This document shows, piece after piece, positions 46,801 to 59,394 of a DNA stretch of 64,000 bases. The position numbers and the translations under genes were made by a program. The stretch is from NCBI GenBank assembly GCA_024305745.1, contig JAHRBS010000012.1, forward strand, positions 377,001-441,000, given 5' to 3'. The notes beneath the pieces were generated by a model. It was not told where the DNA came from. It ran no database searches and was given only the letters and a program-made list of their open reading frames with translations. Positions within the stretch are counted from its first letter, which is position 1, and the number at the start of each line of letters is the position of its first letter. Source of the DNA: Polyporus tsugae. Taxonomy: Eukaryota > Basidiomycota > Agaricomycetes > Polyporales > Polyporaceae.

Positions 46801-49562
46801 AACCGCGTAGGTATCGCATACACATGCGGGCATATGTAAGTACAGTACGTGTCCAGCGCAGATGTGAACTCCGACTCCAAATCACATTCATTCTTCCCAA
46901 CCAGCGGCGGATGGCTTCCCATTCCAATCGCAAGTCAGACTCGTTCCGCTGCACGCGTTTTGCTGACATTTCTGCACCGCCTGAGCAACCATACGGTACA
47001 GAGTACAGGTACGCCTATGGGTCCGATCTTGCCGCATCTTCTGCAATTGTGCATGCAGTCGAAACCCTAGACTGCCTACATACTTGTCTTGCACCAGGAT
47101 TACAGCAATGTGGATGTTCGATCAGCAACCTTCACGATGGACATCCAGTATTGGATGTACGCTGTAGATGGTGATCGCAATCACCATCCGCCCGGTCAGC
47201 AGCGGCCAGAAGGACTTTCTTTCGGCGGCACTTCAGTCCGACATATTGCTTCCGCCAAACGATCATGATTCGCATCGGACTCGGAGCTTGCAATCGGCTG
47301 GTAAATTGTGAGCAGCACGGGAACATGCGCGCCGGAGGCAAAGGATTAGTTGGCGGGAATGCTGACTTGTCCACGTCTTCCTTTCATGTTCATCTTCACC
47401 GGTACTCACGGCCAGAATCCGCCCGGAGTCAAAACACGTTTGTAAACATATCCCAAGAGGCTCACGATCGGTCAATCGCGGACAACACGCCGCACCGTCG
47501 TGCTCACACCGCTAGCAACAGCAATACATGGGGCCGCGTTGGTGATACACGGTGTGGCCAGCACCTGCCCCCACCAGCTGCTTCAGCATGCCAAGAGCCG
47601 GTCACTACGCACGCGCAAAGTTAAATGGCCGAGCAGGCACGCGACCACCAAACCCCACGGCGTCTTGCATTCCCTTCCCATGGCCCCCTGGCCACAACGT
47701 AAACGCGTCGACCTCCCCGCAGTCCCCCGACCCCCAATCGACGCTAGTAGCAACTCACTCACCTGACGATGCATCAGCGAAAAATTTGCGCGATCTTCTC
47801 GTCCGCCATGAAGTCATACTGTGTAATCAGCCACCGACGGTAGGCTGCTACATCCCGCCGGCCTCCTCCCGCGCGCACCTGGGGGCCGAGAGGTCGCCGG
47901 TTGGCAGCTGCTGCAGTATATGGGACCCGAAGCCCGTCGATCTGTGACCCGGGCTCGAGCTCGTGCGGCGTGTGCGGACCAAGCGACAGGAACAATTCAT
48001 TCATTTCATTGAGCTAGCTCGCTCATGTTCGCTGGTCCGTCCCTTCATTCATTTGCGGTTATTTCGCCCCTCCCCCGAGTCCCCCTGGGCCTCCTCCCTT
48101 TTGAAGCTCGAAGCCTTGAAGCCCGGCGAACTACCAAGAGAACTTCACACAGCAGCGCGTTGGCAGGGCATGCCCGTTGCCATTCCTGCCAGCAAGTGCA
48201 CAGTGCACAGCCGTGCTGACAAGGAGCTCCAGTACTTGGTACGGAGTCACTGTGTCAATGGCCAGGCAGCGTCATCTGATCACGAACACTGTTATACTTA
48301 CCACCACCCACCCAACGGTTTGCAGAACCCTGAAGCCACTGCTGCCGGCCAATCGTCGGCCAAGTGCCGTCATTACAACCTCCCAAAGTCCGAGGCTCCA
48401 GGTGCGAAGCAAGGGGAAAAATAATTTAGCAAGTAGGTGTGGGAGGGGGGAGGGAGCCCGAGTACGTACGCGTGCGCGCGCATACCGGTGCCCGCATTAA
48501 CTACCTACCTACCGTAAGTACTTACATACTCAGATCCTTGTACCCGTAGTGCCCGTAGCAAAGAAGATCTCGCTCGACGTCGGTGCGGACGTATTTGATC
48601 GATCTGCCAGCACGGGCGACCGACGGGTGGGTGATGTCCGAGAATGGGATATACAAAGCTGCCAATTAATTGTACGTGTGAGTATCTTTTGGCTGTCTTC
48701 TTCAACGACGACGACGCGCGCGCCGACGATATGTCGAAACTATTGTACACGCGGGCGCGTCCGCTGCGCACCTGCAGCGGCAGGTGCGACTATGAAATCG
48801 TGGTGCGGATCCCGGTTGCGGGTTCGGAGGGGGGGAAGCGCGAGAGGGTGGAATATGGAATATGGAATATGGGTGGATAGGGAAGGAGGGGGAGGCGCAA
48901 GATGGTTAGTAGGTACTAGGTGAAAGCAAAGCACTAGAGAGTGAGAATGAGGAATGAGATCGAGATCGAGAGTCAGTCGGAACGGTGATACAGATACAGC
49001 GAAGGACATCCTACTACTCGGACGGTGTCGTTCAATGATCGGGCGGCGAAAGCGCGAGCGTGCGTGGGTAGTAAATATTGGGCGGAAGGCGATACGAGAG
49101 AGGGCGAGCGAGCAAGCGCGGGGAAGGTGGAGATGAAATGGACGACAAACCATGGGGGGGGGACAGAGAGATGTTAGATGAAGTGATGGCATGCGATGCG
49201 ACGATGGGTCGGGACCGGGACGTGAGCACGGGCATGGCATGAGGGAATCGTGAGGGTCGGATATGCAGCATGCAGCAGGAGCCAGAAACCAGGAGGAGCC
49301 AAGAGACAGGACCCGATTAGGCGGCTTGCAGAGACGACGTAAATGGGACGCGGACGCGCAGGGGCACGACGAGGTAACACAGCGGGGGGCTAGGGCTTGG
49401 GGAAGGAAACCAGTTCTTGATTGGCGGGCATGGACATGAACGACGTCCATCAGGTGCGTCGTATTAGCGGAGCATGAGGTTTGGAAACCAGCAGGGCGAC
49501 CGTTTTGCGGCAGCGGGTGGGTTCGGGAGCACCCCCTCTCCCTATTCCACCAGCTCAGAGCC
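40863..49562. other. Gene-poor stretch, about 8.7 kb
   Basis: I found no protein family, no phase-consistent exon chain and no tRNA in this region on either strand. Open frames up to about 280 codons occur in its GC-rich parts, but overlap antisense frames of similar size and read as low-complexity Arg/Ser/Pro sequence. It includes the 3' flank of the bHLH gene (about 48.7-49.56 kb), a guanine-rich tract at 44481-44506, and a short tandem GCAGGACCGC duplication near 44931-44950. Confidence 0.5.
44481..44506 (+). other. Guanine-rich tract with G-quadruplex potential
   Basis: Runs of three to six G separated by one or two bases (GGGCTGGGGTGGGG and on). Four or more G-runs within about 26 bases satisfy the usual G-quadruplex pattern. 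No gene context. Confidence 0.5.
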
Positions 49563-52036
49563 TCATGAGATCTCCATCCCATCCACACGGTCGGTCTCCT
49601 TCTTCACCTTCACCCCCCCTCCCACGCTCACGCTCTTCGCCTTCCGCCCCACGCGCTTTCCGACCCCGACCGGCCTGCCGTCCCGCCCCTTGCGCCCGCG
49701 CTCGATCTCCATGTCCTCGTCGTCCTCTCCGTCCTCCCCATCCTCCCCGTCGTCGTCGATGTCGTCGTCGATGCTGCTGCCGGGCGACACACCCGTGCCC
49801 GTCCCCGCCGTCGACGGCCGCTCCATCTCCTGGTCGCCGTCCGCGTGCTCGTCCTGGTCCATCTCCTCCCCCACGCTCGGCAGGTCCCCCGAGAACGCGT
49901 ACGTCTTCCGGATGCTCCCGCGCCGTGCCCGCCCGTTGACCGCGTGCGTCGCGCCGTTCGCATGAGCGTCGCCATTCAGGAGCGCAAAGCCGACCTCATC
50001 GTGCAGCTTCATCTCGCCGTCGCCGTCGCCGTTGACCGACGACGCGTCTGTGGCGCTCCCGCCCCGGAACGCCTGCAGCTGCTGCTCGAGGTCGCGGTTC
50101 CGGTTCGCCTGCGCGCTTACGAGCTGCTGCAGGTAATGGATGTACTCGACGCTCTTGCGGAGGATCATGCCCTTGTTCGCCTTGACGATGCTGTTCCCAT
50201 CCACGCCGTTGGCTGCGCTCCCGCCGGTCGTCGTGGTGGGCGTCGAGCCAGAGTTGACGGGATCTTCAGGCTCGGCGCTGCCAGAACCCTCCTTCTTCTC
50301 TGGGGGGTTGGTGATCGTGACGCCGAAGAGGAGGTCCTCACCCGAGGCCGCAGAGAGAGACGCAGGGAGGGTCATGGTCGCTATTTCCGGACCTGCCGTC
50401 AGTTCGCCGAGAGCGACACACAAGGAAGGTGGAGTGGAGATGGTGCTTACCGTTCGGGTCGAGCAGACACTCCGGGATGAGGGTCGCGAGCTCCGAGATC
50501 TTCTCGTTGATGTTGTCCCTCCGCCTGCGCTCGACAGCATTGTGGGACTCGCGCCTCCGGCGCCGCTTCTCGTTCGCAATCAACGCCCTGTGTTCCCGCC
50601 ATACGTCATAGTGACAGCAAGAAGCGCGGTTATGGTGTTAAGGGTGCAAATAGAGTAGGAGAAGAAGGTGAATGTGACGTATGAATGAGCAGACAGATCT
50701 TACGGTTCAACAAAGGCAAACGCACTGTTTCGAGGCCAAGTCCTCTGGGGGCGACTCGCCCTTCTGCATGCCCACCATGCCCATCCCGGGGACGTTGACT
50801 TCCTTGGGACTCACGCCGAGACCCACGCTACCGAGACTGGTCCCGCCATTGAACGCAGTGAAGCCTAAACGGAAACGAGCGCATGGATTCAACGGGGGCG
50901 CTACATGGGGTGTTTACACGAAACGCACCATGGACACTCTCAGGCGTAGGGAGGCCAAACTCGTTACCTTGACCGCCAGGCATGAACCAGCCACCGGTGT
51001 GGAGGCTGAGGGGACTGGCTGGACCGCGGCCGGCACCGTTTGCACCGTTTGGGATGACGAGGGGCTGGGTGTGTCCGCGATGGAGCGGGGGAGGGGATAC
51101 GCTCGAAATGCTGTTGCGTTTGGGGCGGGTGCGGCGGGCCGGGCCGCCATTGGTGCTCGGGGGGTTTGCGGGGTCCAGGCTGGAAGGCGCGCGCGAGCGC
51201 GACCGGCTCCTCGAGAACTCTGCTGCAGCGCCGTTGGCCGAGACAGGCGACGGTGTCTGGCGCTGGCCGTTTGTTTGGCCGGCATTGGACGCCTGGGAGA
51301 GGTGGAATTCGGAGGGGGCGGTGATATTGGAGAAGGAAGAGATACCCGAGATATTGGACATATGTGAAGAGAACGAGGATGGCTCGGCGCCAGAGAAGGG
51401 GTTGTTGCCGTTGGCGGTGACGGGTGAGGACGGGTTGTTGGATGGTGGCTCGTAGCGCATGGAGGAGCCGATGGCAGGAACGGTGGAGTTGAAATGAGAG
51501 TGTGCGGTGAACTCATGGAGAGGATGTGGGTTGTGGACGGAGGAGGGGGTATGGAGGTTATTGGAGTGAAGGGAGGAGGCGGGAGGGAGAGAGAAGGAAG
51601 GATTCTGATGGTTGAAGTGGTTATGATGGGATGATTGGTGATGGGACGTGGGGGCGGAGATGTCAAAGATGTTGTGGGTGTGGTGGGATCGGTAATCGTC
51701 GTATGCGCCGGGAGACTGGGTGGAGCGTTCGTGCGAAGAGTTGTGTGGGTGGCCTTGGGAGGGCGAGGTCGCGATGAGCGAGGCCAGCTCGTCGGTGAAG
51801 TCCATGTTGTTAGCGGACTGGTCGCTGGAGTGTGAGGGGAACTTGCGGAAAGAGTCGGGGACGGAGAAGAGCGGGGGAACGAAGAGGTTGTCGAACTGGT
51901 TTGAGGTGTTGGCGGAGTTGTGGGAAGGCGCGGGGGGCGAGGGAGGGCTGTTTGAAGGGGGGGGAGATGGGAGGTGGAAGCCCTCTGTGCGCGAGAGGAC
52001 CTGGGGCTTGTAGGAGGGGTAGAAAGCAGAGCTCAT
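49563..52036 (-). CDS. bHLH transcription factor with expanded loop
   Basis: Four exons (52036-50929, 50864-50726, 50587-50451, 50392-49563) close in phase to 737 residues. The N-terminal ~410 residues are low complexity (Ser/His/Asn/Pro-rich), as in activation domains. The basic region and helix 1 (RRRRRESHNAVERRRRDNIN, then EKISELATLIPECLLD) have the His-Glu-Arg code typical of CACGTG binders. Helix 2 (GMILRKSVEYIHYLQQLVSA) comes only after about 75 residues. The C-terminus has acidic runs (DDDIDDDGEDGEDGEDDED) and basic NLS-like patches. The LIPECLLD signature recalls fungal Esc1/Rtg3-type bHLHs; targets are unknown. The start at 52036 is preferred; an in-frame ATG at 52084 would add 16 residues. 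Confidence 0.92.
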
Positions 52037-55000
52037 CGGACGGAGTGAGGAGGGCGAGATGAGGAGGACCAGGCAGAGAGCCAAGCAGAGAAAGAAGAGG
52101 GCGGCCGTCCTCCCCGCACCCCCCGCTTAAAGACAACCATTCACTTATCAGCTCTTATTATTATTTTCCCTCTCTCCTACCCCGCGTTTCCCCTATCTCG
52201 GGCCACCTCCGATCTCATCGAGATCCCTCCAAATACCCCCAAACAGTCCGCCATCACAGGCCCCGGCCGAGTCCCCGCATCCGGCTGCATCTCCCCCGCA
52301 TCCCCGCATCCCCAGCCACCCCGACCCCCTCTGCCTGCACTTTCTCTCCAATCGGTCGCCCCTCATGTCCATTCGTTGAATCCAGAGAGTACATCGCGCT
52401 GAGGCGCCACGCGTCCTGCTGCAGCGTTTAGGCTTTCCCGGGCGATCGAGTGTGTCGGTGGCTCTGACGTAATCCCACAAGTGCCCGTCTGTGGCTGCGT
52501 GTGCTCTATAACTCCTAGATCGTCGAGTCCGTCTCTGGCCAACGCGCCCCACCCATCCCCAATCCCCCAACCAAGACCCAGTCCTCCTCCGGATCTTTCG
52601 GCGCGTTACGACGCGTCCCAGGCTCAACCATTTATTTCCCTTACCTCGGTCCTTTCCCGCATTCCTCCTCTACCAATGATGTCCAACCCCACCCCCGACC
52701 GCCTTACGCGTCTGTAAATTCCCAGACCCGCTCAGCCCATCAATATACTCACCTCCTCAAGGTGCACCCAAGCTTGTAAGTCCCTCTCATAAGCCCCCTG
52801 GACCCTGGTCAATCTCAACTGCGTCCATATGCATCATGTCTCGCATTGCTCTCCATATTTTTGCCTCATCAACGCCACAAAGCCACCGTTGTTTCAGCGC
52901 CCGTTGCACTCGACGGACCCAATCATGGCAGCTCCTTGTAGCGCCTTCAGCCGGTCCGGATCTTCCGCCGGCGCCTCCCCGTTCTTTTGCTCGCCCCGCC
53001 GCCCATCTCCTTGCTTTTCCCGTGTGTTCCTCATCCCGCGCCGTCACAGAATATCGTCGTGCTGATCCCAGTCTTTGTTCCGGACCCAGAGTCATATCTT
53101 TCCCGCTACAAATCGCGCTTTGCCATACGGAGTGGATTCCCGCGTTTCGGCCTTGCGTCGACAGCACCCGTCGCGCAACTGTGGACGAGGATGTGCTGGC
53201 ACTGTGTGGGTGTACTCTAAGAGCAACCTTATCCCTCTACATTTGCTCACCCTCACGTTCTCGTCCACTCTAGGTCGCTCGGGTTATGTCCACTCCACCC
53301 ACGCGTTGCTATTCCATCACTGTCGCGATATTCCTGACAGGACGTCAGGAAAAAGATGTTCTACTTTGGAGTCTTGTTCCTTCCTTGTCTTACACCTCTC
53401 CATTTTTGAGCCGCTCGCCGCCTTTGTCCCCCTCTGACGCGCCCCCTTCCGTTCATACAGGCTTACTCGTCGCCTCCGACACTCCTCCGCACCGTTCCTG
53501 TTCCCTTCAACCAGCGGATCGCCCGGCTGGCAAATCGCGACCGCCCCTGCCTCGGCCCCAAACCTCTCCTCGCGGCCGTAGCTCGCCCTCGACCCTGCAC
53601 GCCAAGGTTGGATCTCCCGTAAGCATCCTGCCCTCTACGGCCATACTGCATCCGGCGCTCCATCCGCCTTCTGTGCCCCCCCCCAGCGTTTGACCACCCT
53701 GAGCGCGTTCGAGAATCGTGGCGCCCGCACTCTGCGTCTTCTCTCAAAATTCCGTGAAGCGCGCGCCTGTTGAGCTCCCTCTGGCCGACCGTTTTGCAGG
53801 CTCGCCGCGCCAAACATAGCGGCTCGGACTCTGTCTGGATGATCCCCCGGCATGGACGCGCTATTGGACGCTGTGGTGTCGGGATCGGACTACGCTCTGC
53901 CTCGCGTCCTGTGGACCTATGTGCCGCTGCTCACGCCTCCCACCGCGCCGAGACGACACCCTCACATTACTCATTCCTGCACGGACGTCCGTGTGCGATA
54001 CCGACCTGCGCGCCTGGCCCAGGCTCTGTGTGTTGAACTCCGCGCGCTCAGCAAATTCTTGGGCCCGGTGCGCGAATCGGACATGGGCTAACCGCGTTTG
54101 GCGGGAAGATGGGGTCAGTGGCCGGTGGGTGGCCACAGCCTCCTGCTCATGGCTGCCGCCGGATCTGCTCTGCGTCGTTCCCACAGTGCTAGTCCTCGTC
54201 CCACCCCATGGCGTGCAGGCGCCAGACTGAGGTACTTACATGCGCACACGGTTGTTTGAGTTCTGTAGACATCTTGGAAGAAGAACCCAGCAAGTGCAAT
54301 AATGATGATGGCGATGATGACGACGATTCACCCAGCCGACTCTCTAGAGGGTCAATCGATCGAACAATGACGGCCATATCCTCCGTTATTCTTTTTCTGC
54401 TATCATGTTCTGGCAGGAACGTGGAACATACCACGGAGCTTCTGTTGGTCCTGGATTACCTGTCGATGATGTCAGCGGGCCTCTGCGGTTAACGCTCGCG
54501 GCATCTGAATCGTTCGCGCACTTCGCCCTCGGCGGCTGCTGCTAACTTACACACAGCCTGCACACATACTGTAGTTCCCCGCACTGCGCGAGAGCTTGCA
54601 TGACTGATTGACGTGTGCAAGGACGTCGTACTTACTGCACAACACCGCATTCCCTCGGGTCCCCAGCGCTGCCTGCGAGGGCATAGGGTTCAAACCATCC
54701 CCTCCATCGCGCTCGCGACGGGGACGTACGTTTTGCCACCAGAATACAAGTTACCGGCGCGCGGGCGGTGCTGCGGACGTCGATACCGATACCGTCCACG
54801 TCCTCGGACGGACGCCCGAGCATCGTTCCTCCCGTTCATACTCTAGGACCCCGGGCTCGAACTTGAGCGGCAATGATGGTGGACTTGGACAGAGTTCCTC
54901 CCCCCTACTTGCGCTCCGCACCCCCACCGTCGCTCGAGCGCCGCCCGCAGCGCATGGAGCTCGAGATCGAGTCAGACGCACCGCACCCTCGGGCCTCCTT

Positions 55001-58000
55001 TGCCTGCCTGCCATGATGGCAGACCTTGAGGATACATAACTTAAATTAAAGCTCTATAGTAGAGGTTGTAGGTATGCGTACAAGAGGGGTGCTTACAGCA
55101 CGCAACGCAGACGATCCCGATGCATAACACAACACACACGAGCTCAGGCGCGCCGTCTGAGTCCGGCTCCGACTTGGTTTAAATTTTATAACTCGAGTAG
55201 TAAAGTACTATAACTTGTGCTTCCCTTCGGGATCGCTCGCGCTGAGCGCTGCTCAAGGACTATTTCCCCTCAGGGGCCGGAGGAGGGACACTGAACCATA
55301 CATGGGACCTCAAGGCCTCAGGCTCCTGCAGCTGGTCGATGTCCCAATCGATAGGGCTCAGATCATATTTCAGTACATACTGATCTTGACAACTCCTTCT
55401 TGCGATTGTCGGTTAACTGCCGTCAGTGGTCAGCGACCAATCACAATCCACCGCCCGTGCATGCATAAGTAATAGTCATGATCAGGACGGGCATTCGCGG
55501 GAGCATCAACATTTGTTCCGCCTTCAGCGAGCCCGACAGGCCCCCTCCGCTCGGCGTTCCAGTCCACTGCCACTGCCAGCAGTAGCTAGTAACCAGTAAA
55601 TACTTAATCACGTATACCTTGAAACGCACTTGCTATTGATGTTAAAGCAATGAGAGGCGGACGGGGTATGTCGGAGGATCTTTCGCTTTGTTAAGACTCT
55701 TTAGAGTATGACGGTTGTGGCGCATCTGCATCGTGCGGGGCGGTTTCAGCTTACTGTAAGTTATGTACGTGGGTGAGTCAGCTTGGTATAACTGTGAAAC
55801 AGACTGTCGCCCTATCATAGCGGATGCATATGATCAACGTTACACAACGTTAACGGAACCGGGTATTGTCATGGAGCAGGCCCGGGCGGGCCTCGCTCGG
55901 GGCGCACGCGTGTACTTAAGTAGATGATGTAGGCACTCTTGGGGCTTGCAGATCGAACATTGAGGGTCCGCCACTAGTGCTGCGAACAAACGACGATGAA
56001 GTACACTTATATGTAATCGAGATCCGCCCTTTGCGAAGCTCGGGGGGAGATGGGAACGGTGACGTGCCCCAAAGAATGGACACGCGCGGGCAAGTCTAAT
56101 GCAGATTGGCGTGCGCACCCTCGCGCGCGCCCGCGACATGCATGTGAGACGTCATTATCAAACAGGTGCGGTGCAAGAGGACATTGACAAGACCTGCGCG
56201 AGCCAGAAAGAACCACATTCGAGCTGTTGTATATTGGGAAAATCGCGTTCCGAGGGTCCCTTCCCGTTCGGTGGGTGTGGCCCGATCGCGACTAAGACAT
56301 ACGTGGAAGACGTACCTGAGCTGGGGCGCATCTTGGATCTCCTCCCTCCCCCATCAAGATGCGGGGGATGGATGCCGGCCGCCATACATGCGCAGACATA
56401 TGAGGGCACCGACGCTCCATAAGTTAGCTTGATGGGCGAATGCCAGAAGGAGCGGGACCTGTGTCTTATTACTGTACTGCGCTGTGTGCACGATGACAGA
56501 ATATGAACGGGGACACTCCACTCAGGCACGTTTGTAGGTACCTACCAGCCCGCCAGCAACCAGGAACACGCGTCGGACTTGAAGCTTGAAGCCTGCAATA
56601 TTGAAGGTCAATATTAACGGTAATAAGTAGCGTCGCGCGGGCCACGCTCGCGACGTCGCGGCCCTCTCTCCCTCAGTGCCACCGAGCGAGAAGCCCGCAC
56701 GATAGCCTTGGCAATGCGGACTCAGGGAGCAGTAGAGCGGGCGAGATTCCGAGATATGCGCGGGGAGGGACGCGCGGGGGAACGTTGGCCTGGATATGGA
56801 AGCGGGCGCGGATCGCAGGCTTCCGCTCGCCTTCCGGCGCGGGGGCGGGGCTTGATCTCCTTCGGCTATCCGGCGAAGCGCACACCCGCACGCATCGTGG
56901 TGTGGAGACGCAGGGTCGCGGTGGCAGAGATGATATGTGCGAAGTGCGAAGGTGCGAAGGTGCGAAGGGCGCCGAAGACCTGAAGCTTGAGCCGGGAGAA
57001 TCGAGACGTCCGAGGTCGAGAAGGTAAGGAGAAGGCGCGCGACTTGGCGAAGTGCAAGACGTCGCTTGAAGAAGGTTTGTTTGCGGCTCCCGGTTGCGGG
57101 GGAAGGCGCGGAGGCGCAGTTGAACGAAGCGCGAAGGGGCGTTGGACCATGCGCCATCTGGCAGGACCAGCATGGCAGGTGCTTGGCTGCGCCTCGCCGG
57201 GCGTAATACTGTGTAACTTTGCAAGCTTCGCGACATCGTACTTGTCGTATGCTGTAATGTTACCGATGGAGTGCGCGCGACGCGCCTATGCTCCCAAGAA
57301 CTGGCGCGGGGGTTGGGGTGAGGGTTCTAGCATGAGCGACCAATGTAACTGGTGCGCCACCAATGGACGTGTTCGCGCGGAGCGGGGACGGCCTCCAAGC
57401 GCAAGTTAAGAATAACATGCGTCATCGTCCACCTATGAGGAAATTGCGATGTTATGGGAGGAGATATGAATCATGCCTGACTGAACTGTGCCCGGCTCTA
57501 GTGTCGTTCTGGGTCATCAAGCTACCCGAATAGCAATGGGATCTGCGAAAGATGAGTTCGAGACCACTTGTCGCGGTTCCGCAAGTCGACCACGCCGTCC
57601 TGGAGGATTCAATATTCAGCCCAAGTACATAGGTGTGGTGGCAGGACAACCTACCGACGGTTTTTCATGCGGCGCAGGCAATAGCGTGGCTTCAACGCTA
57701 AACGGGCGCGTGTAACCAATGATACTCCTGACGTTTGACAACTTCTCGCGATGTGATCCTCGTTCCACGCGAAATGGCGACCCAGATACGGTCCAGAAAA
57801 CGGCATCGACGTTCCCGAACGGTCGTCGGGGCGGTGCCTGCTGTGAAGATGGTTCAAGTTCCAGTCAGTGCTCCACCACGCCAGAGCCCAGCGAGAAATC
57901 TCCTCCGCCACCCGCCCGTCCCCCTCTAGCTGCATGCGGCAGACGGCTGTGCCTGGTATTCCAGCGAGAACGCGACCGTACTGGCTTCAGGCCCGAGCCG

Positions 58001-59394
58001 TCCGAACGCGTGAGCACAGGCTCGCCGTGCCATGAAAAAGCACCGACACGGCACGGTGCAGCGCTGCCGTCACAACTGTCGAGTAGCCGTTCTCGTCAGC
58101 GGGCCCTAGGCCAGCTACCGTAAGTATACGCCGTTCATCGTCTGGCGACGGTACAAGCAGAGGCGCTGAATCGCGCAATACTTGCTTGCAAGGGCGGCGC
58201 TGCGAACAAAGTCCGACCGGGGCCGTCGCTCATACGCATGGGCAGCTCGTCCCCCCACGTCGCGGCCTGGCCACAATAATCGACGTAGAGATCGTGCAGG
58301 CCGTAGATCCCCCTGCGGCCCATGGCGGGCAGCCGGCGCGCGATGGGTGGACGACTCAATGCCGAAGGCGGGTCGGGCTCTTCCACAGTACGGGGAGCAA
58401 TGGCTCTTCGGCATTGAGTCTGCCAATCAGGCTGACCCTGAGGCCTGACCGTCGTCCCTCCGTGGAAGGAGAAGTTCCAGGCCGGAGCGGGGGAGGCAAT
58501 GGTGATGCTGCAGTCGGGAGACGCGGCGAGCCTCCCACCGGCTCGTTTCGGTTCTCGGGCGATCAGCTCCCCGGATCGTGTGCGTATGCGATTGTGGGGG
58601 ATCGACGGTGCGCGAAAGGGGCAGGATGGCAGCGGGTGCAAAGGGATAGAAGGGCACAGCGAAGAGAGACGTACGTACAGTCCGTCTGGCCTCCCCATGT
58701 TGACCCGGGAGGGGCACGGGCCGTTGGGAGGTCGGTCGCGCGACCGACGCTGCTTCTGCTTTGTCTGGGTCTAGACAGGCGCACCAGTGGGGATTGCTCG
58801 GGAGCCGGAGATAGGAACCCAAACCTCGGGAGACGGCCAAGGGATACAGGGAACGCATGCCATGTCGTTCTCGAAGCCGTTTGGCGATGCGAGAAGCTCT
58901 GTTCGCGACCTGAGATAGATGGGAGATGGACGAGGCGCATTTTAGGTGGAGGATACCCACGAGCGAGATCCCACTCATCCAATCGGAGTACGAGAAGCGC
59001 TCGAACCTTGCGTTCAGGGATTGAAGACAGGACCTGATAACATCTCACACGTAATAGTTGCTGGCAGACCGAGGTTACCTTGAATGAGCGTTACGGCGTC
59101 AGTTACTATACCCCGCTCGAGGGCTAGGCGTAAGAGGACGTACGGGCTGCAACCTCAAAATATCGAGGCGTATGTAGAAATGGGACGAATAATTTACCCT
59201 TTCTACACCAAAAATCACATTGAATAAGTACGGCGCCGGCGTGAGCGCATCAAGAACCAGCGTGACGTACATAGGCCAGTAAAGTATCTTACCTCGTTCT
59301 GGTCCAGTATAGCCATATACATACGTGGGGGCCTATAACCGGCAGGAACGCCCCCACTCCACCTCCTCGTGCGCGTTCAGTATTCGTTCCTAGT
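52037..59394. other. Gene-poor stretch upstream of the bHLH gene, about 7.4 kb
   Basis: It contains a pyrimidine-rich leader-like segment immediately upstream of the bHLH start (about 52.1-53.7 kb). Beyond that there is no exon chain, domain or RNA gene that I can support. A long open frame at 58186-59037 is opposed by a 187-codon antisense frame and shows no domain. A long hairpin lies at 58353-58420. Confidence 0.5.
58353..58420. repeat. Perfect 15-bp inverted repeat (hairpin)
   Basis: GACTCAATGCCGAAG at 58353-58367 and its exact reverse complement at 58406-58420, separated by 38 bases. It could fold as a stem-loop in RNA or mark the ends of a small insertion. No flanking gene explains it. 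Confidence 0.7.

Noticed and set aside
48740..49588. 282-codon open frame on the minus strand next to the bHLH gene
   Set aside because: It overlaps the bHLH stop region in another frame and reads as His/Pro/Ser/Arg low complexity. It is best explained as 3' flank.
49481..50658. Long plus-strand frames through the bHLH gene
   Set aside because: Antisense shadows of the well-supported bHLH exons.
54675..54700. GGTTCAAACC, resembling a tRNA B-box
   Set aside because: No pairing acceptor, D or anticodon stems around it. Other TTCGA-like sites at 45240 and 54850 fail the same test.
58186..59037. 283-codon open frame on the plus strand
   Set aside because: It is opposed by 160-187-codon antisense frames, has Arg/Gly/Pro-rich composition typical of GC-rich non-coding DNA, and shows no domain or exon chain.
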